Source of the DNA: Mycobacterium sp. DL
GTDB taxonomy: Bacteria > Actinomycetota > Actinomycetes > Mycobacteriales > Mycobacteriaceae
Length of the DNA stretch: 64,000 bases
NCBI RefSeq assembly: GCF_039729195.1
Contig: NZ_CP155796.1
Coordinates: forward strand, 5,890,001-5,954,000
Direction of reading: 5' to 3'
The notes under the pieces are model-generated. The model was given only the letters and a program-made list of their open reading frames with translations, had not been told where the DNA came from and ran no database searches. The position numbers and the translations under genes are program-made. Positions 1 to 8,705 of the stretch are shown here, piece after piece (position 1 is the first letter of the stretch; the number at the start of each line of letters is the position of its first letter).

Positions 1-246
1 GAGGCGGTGCGCTGGCCGCGCCGCTGGTGGTGGCTGATGCCGGTCATCAAATTCGCCGCGGCAGCGGGGCTGCTCGCCGGGCTCTGGGTCCCCTACCTGG
101 CCGCGCTGACCTGCGCGGCGCTGATCGGGTACTTCGTCGCCGCCATCGGCATGCACATCGCCGCCCGCGACTTCGGCCGCAACCTGTTCGTCAACGCGAC
201 CGGCATGCTGGCGATCTGCGTCGCCGTTCCGGTGCTCGCCTTCTGA
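1..246 (+). CDS. DoxX-like membrane protein (3' part only)
   Basis: Reading is open from the first base, so the gene starts before the window. The visible 81 residues hold about three hydrophobic helices, with the helix content and the 'GYF..A..MH' pattern near the last helix seen in the small four-helix DoxX-like family. Members are integral membrane proteins, some linked to redox or quinone chemistry, but the role of this one cannot be inferred. It converges on the reductase gene with only 7 bp between the two stop codons. Identification is by overall pattern only. Confidence 0.6.
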   Translation, partial: EAVRWPRRWWWLMPVIKFAAAAGLLAGLWVPYLAALTCAALIGYFVAAIGMHIAARDFGRNLFVNATGMLAICVAVPVLAF

Positions 247-253
247 GGCTGAG

Positions 254-1162
254 CTACGGGCGGTCGGGCGACCAGTACTCCAGCATGTCGGCGAAGGTCT
301 GGAAGGCCGGCGTGTTGACACCGTAGGTGGCCTCGAAGTGGATGCTCAGTGGGAAGCCGAGCGCGCCGACGCCGTCGATGACCCGTTTGTACAGATCGAG
401 CATCAGCTTGCGCCGCAGATCCGGTTCGCTGCCCGCGAGTGTCCTCACGAACTCCTGCTCGGCGGCAACGGCCGCGTTCCCCGGGTCCTGGATCAGCCAG
501 TTGATCAGGTTGACCTTGGTCTCGAGCTTGGGCACGAAGCCGAACGACAGCAGGATCTCCGGCCGGTGCTCGGTGGTCCTGGCGAACTCGGTGAGGAACT
601 CGACGATCGTGTCCGAGTACAGCAACTGGGTCATGCCGTAGGTGGCGCCCCGGTTGCACTTGAACTCGAAGCGGCCCTGTTCACCGTCGCGCGTCGGGAT
701 CAGGATGACGCCGCGGTTGCTGATGACGTTGTCGAACAGCGACAACGCATCGGTGGGCGCGACGCCGGAACCCTCCCCGTCGCTGAGGGTGCGCGGCACA
801 CCGACGAACGCGATCCCGTCGAACCCGCTGTCGCCCAGTTCGGTCAGCCGAGACCGCAGCGTCGGTTCGTCCATGAACGCGGTGACCTGGGTGCACAGTC
901 CGTTGATTCCCGGCAGCTCGGGCTTGATCATCGACCAGAACTCCAGGACATCGAGCTTCGGCTTCATCTCGATGGGCCGATCGTCGTCCTCTTCGATCAT
1001 CCCGGGGATCATCACGTGGCGGACTCTCCCGGCCAGGCCGGCTTCGGCCGAACACCGCAGCACCTTCTCGGCGTCCTCGAGTGCCCGCTCTCGGCCCTGT
1101 TCGACGTTCGGCGGCACCAATTCCAGAGCGATGGTGTTCAGGCTCACAGCGTTGCTCCACAT
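254..1162 (-). CDS. Methylenetetrahydrofolate reductase, mycobacterial (Rv2172c-like) type
   Basis: 302 residues. The protein has the TIM-barrel style of methylenetetrahydrofolate reductases, which make 5-methyl-THF for methionine synthesis in the cytosol. It resembles the diverged mycobacterial class (Rv2172c/MSMEG homologues) more than E. coli MetF. Supporting stretches are the N-terminal 'ALELVPPN', the central 'GFDGIAFVGVPR' and 'FKCNRGATYGMTQLLYS', and the C-terminal 'INWLIQDPG'. The ATG at 1162 gives the usual length of about 300 residues; reading could be extended upstream to 1492, but that extension is arginine/glycine-rich and overlaps the lipoprotein gene on the other strand, so I reject it. 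It is divergent from that lipoprotein gene with about 160 bp between starts. Confidence 0.75.
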   Translation of the reverse strand: MWSNAVSLNTIALELVPPNVEQGRERALEDAEKVLRCSAEAGLAGRVRHVMIPGMIEEDDDRPIEMKPKLDVLEFWSMIKPELPGINGLCTQVTAFMDEPTLRSRLTELGDSGFDGIAFVGVPRTLSDGEGSGVAPTDALSLFDNVISNRGVILIPTRDGEQGRFEFKCNRGATYGMTQLLYSDTIVEFLTEFARTTEHRPEILLSFGFVPKLETKVNLINWLIQDPGNAAVAAEQEFVRTLAGSEPDLRRKLMLDLYKRVIDGVGALGFPLSIHFEATYGVNTPAFQTFADMLEYWSPDRP

Positions 1163-1324
1163 CTGACATCGGATTGTCCGGCGATCGGCTGACATCGACC
1201 TCATCAGCCTCTTCCCCCGCCACCGGAGAGAAATCACCATACCGACCGGGCGGCTCCCGGGCCCACCGCGGACGACCCCTGGCGACACCACACCGGCGGG
1301 TGGGCTTTCATGGAACGGAGCCCT

Positions 1325-2473
1325 ATGAAGATTCTGCAGAGATTCACCACACCCAAAACCCTGGTGGCGACCCTGGCCGTCATCGGCCTCGCCGCGACCG
1401 GCTGCACCGGCGTCCAACCCGCCCCCGGCACCACCTCCGTGTCCACCCCGCGCCCGAGTTCCCCGTTCGACCCCACGACGACTCCGTCGCAACCCACCGG
1501 CCCACTGCTGGCTTACCGGGCGGCCGACGAGATCGGCCTCGTCGACGGAACAAGCGTGATCGCGACGGCTCCCGGCAGCTTCGAGGCCTCCAACGACCTG
1601 ATCACCACCGAAGACGGCCGGTTCGTGTTCGCGCGCACCACCGACAATCAGGTCGCCACACTGGACGTGGCCTCTCAGGAGGGGTCCACCCGGACGGTCC
1701 CGGTGGGCCCGGTGCTGGGAACCACCGGACCGAGCTCGATCGTCTGGTGGGAGCAGCCGAATCGGCTGATGCAGCTCGATCTGGCGGATCCGGACTCACA
1801 GCCCGCGCTGCTGCAGACGGTCGACCTGCCGCCGGTCGCCGGGGTGCGCCCCGGTGAGCCGCGGCTGATCGTCGCCCGTGGCGGCACTTCGGTCATCGCA
1901 CGCGTCGAAGCGCCGCCGTCTCCGTTCGGCGGCCCGGACACCCTCTACGCGGTGCGTGGTCCGGGGGCACCGGCACCACTCGGCCTGGCCGACGCGAACT
2001 CACCGGTGTCGGTGGCCCGGCTCAGCCCCGACGGGGCCTCGCTGGCGTACGCGCTGTACCGCAGCACGGACAGCAACTGCGGGACCGCGGCCGTCGTGGT
2101 GTCCGACGCCGCCGGCGACCAGCAGACCTTCGACGTGGCAGGTCCGGACACCGACACCGGGTCCCGGGTGCCCAAGCTGTGGTGGCCCGCCACCGGATTG
2201 CCGAAACTGAGCCTGGCGATGTGGCGGTGTGACCGGCCGGAGAGCTATCCGCCGCTGGTCTGGCAGGCGGCCGAGGATCGCATCGAACAGATCACGCCGT
2301 CGACGTCGGCGCTGCAGACAGCCGACGTCGCGCCGGGGCAGCGCGCCCTGATCCTGCCGCAGAGCGGCGCGTACGCGGATCCGTCGGGCACGTTGGTGTT
2401 CGAGGAGAGCGAGCGCCGCTTCACGATCAAGGACGGAGTCGACGCAATCGCGGTGATCCAGCCGCCTCCGTAG
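1325..2473 (+). CDS. Secreted lipoprotein, beta-propeller-like, unknown function
   Basis: 382 residues. The N-terminus is a lipoprotein signal: a short basic start, a hydrophobic stretch and the lipobox 'LAATGC', so the mature protein should be lipidated at Cys and anchored outside the membrane. A Thr/Ser/Pro-rich linker follows. The body has short repeated strand-like segments such as '[22 protein letters not shown]' (given in two parts: [13 protein letters not shown] and DNQVATLDV) and '[15 protein letters not shown]', reminiscent of TolB/WD40-like propeller blades. I chose ATG 1325 over the ATG 15 bp upstream because GGAG lies at ideal distance and the signal peptide fits better. It ends 10 bp before selO, so the two may be co-transcribed. 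Confidence 0.7.
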   Translation: MKILQRFTTPKTLVATLAVIGLAATGCTGVQPAPGTTSVSTPRPSSPFDPTTTPSQPTGPLLAYRAADEIGLVDGTSVIATAPGSFEASNDLITTEDGRFVFARTTDNQVATLDVASQEGSTRTVPVGPVLGTTGPSSIVWWEQPNRLMQLDLADPDSQPALLQTVDLPPVAGVRPGEPRLIVARGGTSVIARVEAPPSPFGGPDTLYAVRGPGAPAPLGLADANSPVSVARLSPDGASLAYALYRSTDSNCGTAAVVVSDAAGDQQTFDVAGPDTDTGSRVPKLWWPATGLPKLSLAMWRCDRPESYPPLVWQAAEDRIEQITPSTSALQTADVAPGQRALILPQSGAYADPSGTLVFEESERRFTIKDGVDAIAVIQPPP

Positions 2474-2483
2474 TCTGGTTGGG

Positions 2484-3944
2484 GTGGTGACCCTCGCGCT
2501 TCACGACCGATTCGCCCGCGAACTCCCGGAGTTGGCGGTGGGCTGGAAAGCCGAAGCCGCACCGGAACCGACGCCTGTGGCGATCAACGACGCGCTGGCG
2601 GCAGAACTCGGTCTCGACCCGGCATGGCTGCGCAGCCCCGAAGGCCTGGGACTGCTGGTGGGCACGGCACTCCCGGATGACGCCACACCCGTCGCACAGG
2701 CCTACGCCGGTCACCAGTTCGGGGGGTTCGTCCCCCGCCTCGGGGACGGCCGCGCGCTGTTGCTCGGGGAGCTCGTCGACGCCTCCGGCAGGATCCGCGA
2801 CCTGCACTTGAAGGGCTCGGGACGGACGCCGTTCGCCCGGGGCGGCGACGGGCTCGCCGCGGTCGGACCCATGGTGCGTGAGTACGTCATCAGCGAGGCG
2901 ATGCACGCGCTGCACATCCCCACCACCCGCGCCCTCGCGGTCGTCGCCACCGGCCGCTCGGTGAACCGGGAGACGGTGCTGCCCGGGGCCGTGCTCGCCC
3001 GGGTGGCCGACAGCCATCTGCGCGTCGGCTCGTTCCAGTACGCGTCCGCCATCTCCCAGTCCACCGGAGACCTCGGACTCCTTCGTCGGCTGGCCGACCA
3101 CGCGATCGCCCGGCACCATCCGCACGCGGCCGACGCCGACAACAGCTACCTGGCGCTGCTGGAGGCCGTCATCTCGGTGCAGGCCGACCTGATCGCCCGG
3201 TGGATGCTCGTCGGCTTCATCCACGGGGTGATGAACACCGACAACATGACGATTTCGGGCGAGACCATCGACTACGGACCGTGCGCGTTCATGGAGGGTT
3301 TCGACCCGGAGACGGTGTTCAGCTCGATCGACAGCTGGGGCCGGTACGCCTACGGCAACCAGCCCGGGATCGCGGTGTGGAACCTGGCGCGGTTCGCCGA
3401 GGCGCTGCTGCCCCTGCTGACCGATGACACGGAGACGGCCATCGCGCTGGCCGAGGCATCGCTGGGCGGCTTCCAGGGTCGCTACGAGCAGGTCTGGTCG
3501 GCGGGCATGCGCGCCAAGCTGGGGGTCGCCGACGCCCCGGCCGAGGTGGTGGCCCCGCTGGTCGAGGAGCTGCTCACGCAGATGCAGCAGAGCCGGGTCG
3601 ACCACACCTCGTTCTATCGCCGGCTCAGCCGCGCGGCCCGCGGTGATGCCGAACCGGTCCGCGGCGAGTTCATCGACCTCGCCGCGTTCGACGACTGGTC
3701 CGCACGATGGCGCGCGCTGGGGCCGGACGCGGACGCGATGGATCGGGTGAACCCGGTCTACATTCCGCGCAACCATCTCGTCGAGGAGGCGCTGACCGCG
3801 GCCACTGTCGGCGACCTGGCGCCGCTGCGCCAGTTACTCGTCGCAGTCGGTTCCCCGTTCGAGGAACGCCCCGGGCTGGAGCGCTACGCCGAGCCCGCCG
3901 AGAAGGAGTTCAGCGCCTCGTTTCGAACATTCTGCGGCACCTGA
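2484..3944 (+). CDS. selO: Protein adenylyltransferase SelO (YdiU family)
   Basis: 486 residues, normal for the family. SelO is a pseudokinase-fold enzyme that transfers AMP from ATP to Ser/Thr/Tyr of target proteins; in E. coli it is tied to redox stress. Family signatures are present: '[18 protein letters not shown]' (residues 74-91), '[17 protein letters not shown]' (107-123) with the nucleotide-binding Lys110, 'HGVMNTDNM' (248-256) with metal-binding Asn/Asp, and 'DYGPCAFM' (263-270). The C-terminus ends in Cys-Gly-Thr, where eukaryotic SelO carries selenocysteine and bacterial proteins usually have Cys. The start is GTG 2484; a second GTG follows directly and either could be used. It closely follows the lipoprotein gene. 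Confidence 0.93.
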   Translation: MVTLALHDRFARELPELAVGWKAEAAPEPTPVAINDALAAELGLDPAWLRSPEGLGLLVGTALPDDATPVAQAYAGHQFGGFVPRLGDGRALLLGELVDASGRIRDLHLKGSGRTPFARGGDGLAAVGPMVREYVISEAMHALHIPTTRALAVVATGRSVNRETVLPGAVLARVADSHLRVGSFQYASAISQSTGDLGLLRRLADHAIARHHPHAADADNSYLALLEAVISVQADLIARWMLVGFIHGVMNTDNMTISGETIDYGPCAFMEGFDPETVFSSIDSWGRYAYGNQPGIAVWNLARFAEALLPLLTDDTETAIALAEASLGGFQGRYEQVWSAGMRAKLGVADAPAEVVAPLVEELLTQMQQSRVDHTSFYRRLSRAARGDAEPVRGEFIDLAAFDDWSARWRALGPDADAMDRVNPVYIPRNHLVEEALTAATVGDLAPLRQLLVAVGSPFEERPGLERYAEPAEKEFSASFRTFCGT

Positions 3945-3947
3945 CCC

Positions 3948-3959
3948 GTACGCGCGTAC
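3948..3959. repeat. 12-bp perfect palindrome GTACGCGCGTAC
   Basis: A perfect palindrome directly after the selO stop codon and about 60 bp before the WS/DGAT start. It could be a regulator site for the acyltransferase gene; no cognate regulator is evident. Confidence 0.35.
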
Positions 3960-3981
3960 TGTGGCGGACACCACAATGCAC

Positions 3982-4011
3982 TTTTCAGCAATAGGCATTT
4001 TCAGCAACAGG
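3982..4011 (+). repeat. Tandem duplication in the WS/DGAT leader
   Basis: TTTTCAGCAATAGG (3982-3995) is repeated as TTTTCAGCAACAGG (3998-4011), 13 of 14 bases identical with a 16-bp period. The second copy contributes the AGG of the ribosome-binding site AGGAG used by the gene at 4019. Confidence 0.6.
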
Positions 4012-4018
4012 AGAACCC

Positions 4019-5440
4019 TTGAGCGCCAACAGTGTCCGTCTTGGGCTACAGGACCTGATCTTCATCTACGGCGAGACGTCGAGTTCGAAGATGCACGTCG
4101 CCGGGCTTCTACCGTTCACGCCGCCCGCAGACGCGCCGCGTGACTACCTGCGGAAGATGATCGACGAGGCGAGGCGCCAAGAGGTGATGGCGCCGTGGAA
4201 CCGCAAACTCGCGCACCCGCGACTCCAGTTCAGCCCGGTGCACAGCTGGGTGACCGATACCGACTTCGATTTCGACTACCACGTCCGCCGGTCGGCGCTC
4301 GCCAGCCCGGGTGACGAACGGGAGCTGGGCATCCTGGTCTCCCGGCTGCACAGCAACCATCTCGACCTGACACGTCCCCCGTGGGAGATCCACGTCATCG
4401 AAGGGCTCGAGGGCGGACGGTTCGCGCTGTACATGAAGATCCACCATGCGCTCGTCGACGGTTACAGCGCGATGCGGATGCTGGCGCGCAGCCTCACGAC
4501 GGACCCCGAATCGCGCGACACCCGGATGTTCTTCAACACCCCCATGCCCAAACGCGAGCACCGCGCGCCCGCGGCGCCGACGAACCTGCTCACGTCCACG
4601 TTGCGGGCGCTCGGCGGGTTCGGCTCCCAGGTCGCCGGCGGGGTCAGCTCGGCGGTCGATCTGACCAACGCGATCGTCAAGACCCAGATCCGCCGCGACG
4701 GCGAGTACGCACAGATCGCCGGTTCGGCGTCGGCGCCGCACAGCATCCTCAACGCACGGATCAGTCGCAACCGCCGATTCGCCACCCAGCAGTACGAATT
4801 CGATCGGCTGCGCGCGGTGAGCTCCCAGCACGGCTCGACGATCAACGACGTGGCACTGGCGATCATCGGCGGGGGTCTGCGCAAGTTCCTCACCGACTTC
4901 GACAAGCTGCCCGACCGCTCGCTGATCGCGTTCCTTCCGGTCAACGTGCGACCCAAGGGCGACGAGGGCGGCGGCAATGCGGTGGGAGCCATCCTCGCGC
5001 CGATGGGCACCGACATCGAGGATCCGGTCGAGCGACTGGAGAAGATCACCGCGGCCACCCGGGCGTCGAAGGCGCAGCTGCAGACGATGTCCCCCACGGC
5101 GATCATCGCCTACACCGCCGCGCTGCTGGCGCCTGCCGGCGGTCAGGTCGCAGGTGCCCTGACGGGCCTGCAGACGCCGTGGCCGTACACGTTCAACCTG
5201 TGTGTGTCGAACGTGCCCGGACCTCGGGAACCGTTGTACTTCAACGGTTCCCGACTGGAAGCCACGTTCCCGGTGTCCATTCCGATTCACGGGATGGCGC
5301 TCAACATCACGCTGCAGAGCTACGCCGAGACGATGAACTTCGGCTTCGTCGGGTGCCGCGACGCGCTTCCGCACCTGCAGCGACTCGCGGTCTACACCGG
5401 TGATGCGCTCGGCGATCTGGAGAAGGCCTCGCTGCGCTGA
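4019..5440 (+). CDS. Wax ester synthase / diacylglycerol acyltransferase (WS/DGAT)
   Basis: 473 residues. Enzymes of this family join an acyl-CoA to diacylglycerol or a fatty alcohol, making triacylglycerol or wax esters at the membrane or lipid-droplet surface. The catalytic motif HHALVDG is at residues 142-148, and the C-terminal half has the usual 'FNLCVSNVPGPREPLYFNG' region. The start is TTG 4019, preceded by AGGAG six bases upstream; no ATG or GTG nearby gives the conserved N-terminus 'LGLQDLIFIYGE'. Mycobacteria carry many paralogues (Tgs family), so the exact acceptor cannot be set. It stands alone on this strand and converges on the PucR gene, with two bases between stops. Confidence 0.93.
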   Translation: MSANSVRLGLQDLIFIYGETSSSKMHVAGLLPFTPPADAPRDYLRKMIDEARRQEVMAPWNRKLAHPRLQFSPVHSWVTDTDFDFDYHVRRSALASPGDERELGILVSRLHSNHLDLTRPPWEIHVIEGLEGGRFALYMKIHHALVDGYSAMRMLARSLTTDPESRDTRMFFNTPMPKREHRAPAAPTNLLTSTLRALGGFGSQVAGGVSSAVDLTNAIVKTQIRRDGEYAQIAGSASAPHSILNARISRNRRFATQQYEFDRLRAVSSQHGSTINDVALAIIGGGLRKFLTDFDKLPDRSLIAFLPVNVRPKGDEGGGNAVGAILAPMGTDIEDPVERLEKITAATRASKAQLQTMSPTAIIAYTAALLAPAGGQVAGALTGLQTPWPYTFNLCVSNVPGPREPLYFNGSRLEATFPVSIPIHGMALNITLQSYAETMNFGFVGCRDALPHLQRLAVYTGDALGDLEKASLR

Positions 5441-5442
5441 CG

Positions 5443-7035
5443 TCAAGAAGTTCGCGCATCGAGGACAAGCAGTGCGACATGCAGCGACGTTCGCGATTCA
5501 CCGTCGTCGAGGTCCACACCGAGACGTTCCCGGATGACGGCCAGCCGCTTGTAGAGCGCAGGGCGGCTGATGTGCAGGCGTTCGGCGACCGCCACCTTGT
5601 TCCCGGCCTCGGCCAGATAGACACGCAGCACCGCGACGTTGGAAAGATCACCTCGGTCATCTTCTGCCAGTAGTGATTTGAGCTCTGTCTCGGCAAACTG
5701 CTGCACCCGCCTGTCGTCGCGCAACAGCGTCACCAGACCTCGTAGCCTGGTGTCCGCGGCGCGGAAGTAGGGCCGGGAATCCCCCATGGAGATGGCCACT
5801 TCGGCGATGTGTGCGGCCTCGGCCAGTCCTACGATGGCATCGGTCACCGTGCCCACATCGGCGGCCAGCGCCAGCACCGAACCTTCGGCGGCGTCCACAC
5901 GTTGCACCTCGCGGCGAAGCGCCTCACCAAGCGCGGTCAGAGCTTTTGATGCCACGGCAGCCCTGGTGTCCTTGAGCGCGAGAACCACACCGACCTCGCC
6001 GTCACCCTGTAGTGCAAAGAGCCCGGTATGGCCCGCGGCGTTGACGGTGTGCGCGACGGCGTCGAGCAGTGCGACGTTGCGCCGGTGGGTGGCGACGGGA
6101 TCCCCGGACCGCCGTCGCCGTTCGACCCTGATCACGGCCGGAAGGTAGAACGCGCACGCCCGAAGCCCCAGCGCGTGCGCCCGGGCTGCGGCCTCACGTT
6201 CCTCGGTGACCCTGCCTCGACGCACGTCGTCGATGAGTCCGCTCTGGGCCTGCTGCTGCAGCCCTGACCGGTCTCGCTCGATCATGCGGTGCATGGCGAG
6301 TGCGGCCGCCGCGCGCTCGAGAACCCTGGTCGCGCGGCCGGAGTCGGCGGGAGGGCGTGGTACGACCAACCGACCCCATTCCTCCGAGCGGGGGCCGACC
6401 GCGGTCACCGCCCATGCCTCGGCGTCGGCTCCGGTTCCGGGGCTGCGCCGCGATCGGCGCTCCCAGTCCTGCAGCGCGGAGGCGTCGGCATTCGCGGAAA
6501 CCGCCAGCGCACGATGTGAAAGATCCTCCAACACAACGGGTTCATCGAGCATCCTGGCTGCGGCGTCCACGATCCCCCCGACCGATGCCCGTCGCATGCT
6601 GAGCTCGGTGAAGGTTTCGTGGACGCGGCGGTCGAAGGCGACCTCCTCGTATTGTTCGGCGACGATCCGGCGGTGCACGGCCTCGGTCACCTCGACGAAC
6701 CGGATGGCACGGTGCAGCACCACGAGCGCAAGGTCGAGCTCCTCGGCGATCGGCGCGGCATTTCCCGGAAGTTGCGGCACCTGGCTTCCCAACTCGACAA
6801 CCACTCCGATCGCCCCGGCGGAAGCCAAGCGTTGCAGGTACTTTCGCGGAGATCTCGCAAGGGCGGACCCTGTTGTCAACACCAACTCCCCGCCCTGCAG
6901 CAGCGCGGACAGATCCGCCAAGTCGCTGCCGTGGACCCAACGGAGAGGCTCGTCCCACCGGCGCGCGGAGAGCACCTCGGGGTCACCGGCCTGCACAACC
7001 GGCAGCGCGATGACTTCACCTACCGTCAGCGTCAT
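5443..7035 (-). CDS. PucR-family transcriptional regulator
   Basis: 530 residues. The layout is an N-terminal PucR-type sensor region (about 1-130), a middle GGDEF-like region, and a C-terminal helix-turn-helix of the HTH_30 type around 'AGNKVAVAERLHISRPALYKRL'. Family members sense nitrogen or amino-acid-type catabolites and activate adjacent genes. It is divergent from mmsA and a class III aminotransferase, so those are the likely targets. I chose ATG 7035, which gives 'MTLTVGEV', the usual family start; an in-frame ATG at 7053 adds six residues but would overlap the divergent promoter. Confidence 0.88.
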   Translation of the reverse strand: MTLTVGEVIALPVVQAGDPEVLSARRWDEPLRWVHGSDLADLSALLQGGELVLTTGSALARSPRKYLQRLASAGAIGVVVELGSQVPQLPGNAAPIAEELDLALVVLHRAIRFVEVTEAVHRRIVAEQYEEVAFDRRVHETFTELSMRRASVGGIVDAAARMLDEPVVLEDLSHRALAVSANADASALQDWERRSRRSPGTGADAEAWAVTAVGPRSEEWGRLVVPRPPADSGRATRVLERAAAALAMHRMIERDRSGLQQQAQSGLIDDVRRGRVTEEREAAARAHALGLRACAFYLPAVIRVERRRRSGDPVATHRRNVALLDAVAHTVNAAGHTGLFALQGDGEVGVVLALKDTRAAVASKALTALGEALRREVQRVDAAEGSVLALAADVGTVTDAIVGLAEAAHIAEVAISMGDSRPYFRAADTRLRGLVTLLRDDRRVQQFAETELKSLLAEDDRGDLSNVAVLRVYLAEAGNKVAVAERLHISRPALYKRLAVIRERLGVDLDDGESRTSLHVALLVLDARTS

Positions 7036-7116
7036 TGACACAATGTAATGCAATCAGCGAAATCGGAGTCATTCTGTCACGCCGCCCATGGAGTATTCAG
7101 CCGCACACTGAGTGGC

Positions 7117-8607
7117 ATGCAGACTATTTCTCATTGGGTGGACAACAAGGAGTTCGCGGGAACGGGCAGCGCGACTGCGCCGGTGACGAACCCGGCGACC
7201 GGTGAGGTGACCGGGCAGGTGGCGTTGGCCACTGTCGCCGATGCGCAGACGGTGATCGACGCCGCGGCGGCGGCGTTCCCCGCCTGGCGCGACACCAGCC
7301 TGGCCAAACGCACCCAGGTGCTGTTCAAGTTTCGGGAGCTGCTCAACGACCGCAAAGGCGAGCTCGCCGAGATCATCACCGCCGAACACGGCAAAGTCGT
7401 CTCCGACGCCCTGGGCGAAGTGTCCCGCGGCCAGGAAGTCGTCGAATTCGCCTGCGGCATCCCCCACCTCTTGAAAGGCGGCTTCACCGAGAACGCCTCC
7501 ACCAAAGTCGACGTCTACTCGATCCGCCAACCGCTCGGCGTGGTCGGCGTCATCTCCCCGTTCAACTTCCCCGCGATGGTGCCCATGTGGTTCTTCCCCG
7601 TCGCGATCGCCACCGGCAACACCGTCGTCCTCAAGCCCTCGGAGAAAGACCCCACCGCCTCGCTGTGGATCGCCAAACTGTGGGCCGAAGCCGGCCTGCC
7701 CGCAGGCGTCTTCAACGTCCTGCAGGGCGACAAAACCGCCGTCGACGAACTGCTGACCAACCCGAAGGTCAAGTCGGTCAGCTTTGTCGGGTCCACCCCG
7801 ATCGCCCAGTACGTCTACGCCACCGGCACCGCCGCCGGGAAACGCGTCCAAGCTCTCGGCGGCGCGAAGAACCACGCCGTGATCCTGCCCGACGCCGACC
7901 TGGACCTGGCCGCCGACGCCATGGTCAACGCCGGCTTCGGCTCCGCCGGTGAACGCTGCATGGCCATCTCGGCCTGTGTCGCGGTCGGCCCCATCGCCGA
8001 TGACCTGGTCGCCAAGATCGCCGAACGCACCACACCGCTGAAGATCGGCGACGGCACCCAAGACTCCGACATGGGCCCGCTGGTGACCAAGGCCCACCGC
8101 GACAAAGTCGCCTCCTACATCGACGCCGGCGAGAACGACGGCGCCAAGATCGTCGTCGACGGCCGCACCGTCACACCCAACGGCGGCGCTGAGGGTTTCT
8201 GGCTCGGCCCCACCCTGATCGACCAGGTGACCCCCGAGATGAGCGTCTACACCGACGAAATCTTCGGCCCCGTCCTCTCGGTCGTGCGCGTCGAGACCTA
8301 CGACGAAGCCCTGGACCTGATCAACGCCAACCCCTACGGCAACGGCACCGCGATCTTCACCAACGACGGCGGCGCGGCCCGACGATTCCAGAACGAGGTG
8401 CAGGTCGGCATGATCGGCATCAACGTGCCGATCCCCGTGCCGATGGCCTACTACAGCTTCGGCGGCTGGAAAGCCTCGCTGTTCGGCGACAGCCACGCCC
8501 ACGGCATGGACGGCGTCCAGTTCTTCACCCGCCAGAAAGCCATCACCAGCCGCTGGCTCGACCCCAGCCACGGCGGCATCAACCTCGGCTTCCCCCAAAA
8601 CGCCTGA
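7117..8607 (+). CDS. mmsA: CoA-acylating methylmalonate-semialdehyde dehydrogenase
   Basis: 496 residues. The enzyme oxidises methylmalonate or malonate semialdehyde to propionyl- or acetyl-CoA with NAD, the last step of valine, inositol or beta-alanine breakdown in the cytosol. The catalytic Cys281 lies in 'SAGERCMA' and the oxyanion Asn150 in 'SPFNFP'. The position that is a Glu general base in ordinary aldehyde dehydrogenases reads 'GGAKNHA' here, the hallmark of the CoA-dependent MmsA branch. ATG 7117 gives the family N-terminus 'ISHWVDNKEF'. The gene is followed after 98 bp by a class III aminotransferase, which could supply the semialdehyde, and is divergent from the PucR regulator. Confidence 0.93.
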   Translation: MQTISHWVDNKEFAGTGSATAPVTNPATGEVTGQVALATVADAQTVIDAAAAAFPAWRDTSLAKRTQVLFKFRELLNDRKGELAEIITAEHGKVVSDALGEVSRGQEVVEFACGIPHLLKGGFTENASTKVDVYSIRQPLGVVGVISPFNFPAMVPMWFFPVAIATGNTVVLKPSEKDPTASLWIAKLWAEAGLPAGVFNVLQGDKTAVDELLTNPKVKSVSFVGSTPIAQYVYATGTAAGKRVQALGGAKNHAVILPDADLDLAADAMVNAGFGSAGERCMAISACVAVGPIADDLVAKIAERTTPLKIGDGTQDSDMGPLVTKAHRDKVASYIDAGENDGAKIVVDGRTVTPNGGAEGFWLGPTLIDQVTPEMSVYTDEIFGPVLSVVRVETYDEALDLINANPYGNGTAIFTNDGGAARRFQNEVQVGMIGINVPIPVPMAYYSFGGWKASLFGDSHAHGMDGVQFFTRQKAITSRWLDPSHGGINLGFPQNA

Positions 8608-8618
8608 ATCGCGCCCTC

Positions 8619-8673
8619 GGGAGTACGGTTTGTGACACATCGACCGGGAGAGCCCGTCACAATTCGTACTCTC
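8619..8673. promoter_or_regulatory. Large imperfect inverted repeat between mmsA and the aminotransferase
   Basis: Arms GGGAGTACGGTTTGTGAC (8619-8636) and GTCACAATTCGTACTCTC (8656-8673) pair at 15 of 18 positions around a 19-base loop. There is no T-run after it, so it is less like an intrinsic terminator and more like an operator or mRNA-processing stem. It sits 33 bp upstream of the aminotransferase start. The PucR protein is a candidate binder. Confidence 0.45.
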
Positions 8674-8705
8674 GCGTGGCATCAACTAGATAGGTCTCCA
8701 CTGTC

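Noticed and set aside
254..1492. Longer form of the MTHFR gene starting at 1492
   Set aside because: The added 110 residues are Arg/Gly-rich with no homology sense and overlap the lipoprotein gene's signal peptide on the other strand.
7069..8685. A 538-codon open frame on the minus strand opposite mmsA
   Set aside because: It is Gly/Val/Asp/Ala-rich, has no family motif, and mirrors the codon bias of mmsA, which has a full set of catalytic residues.
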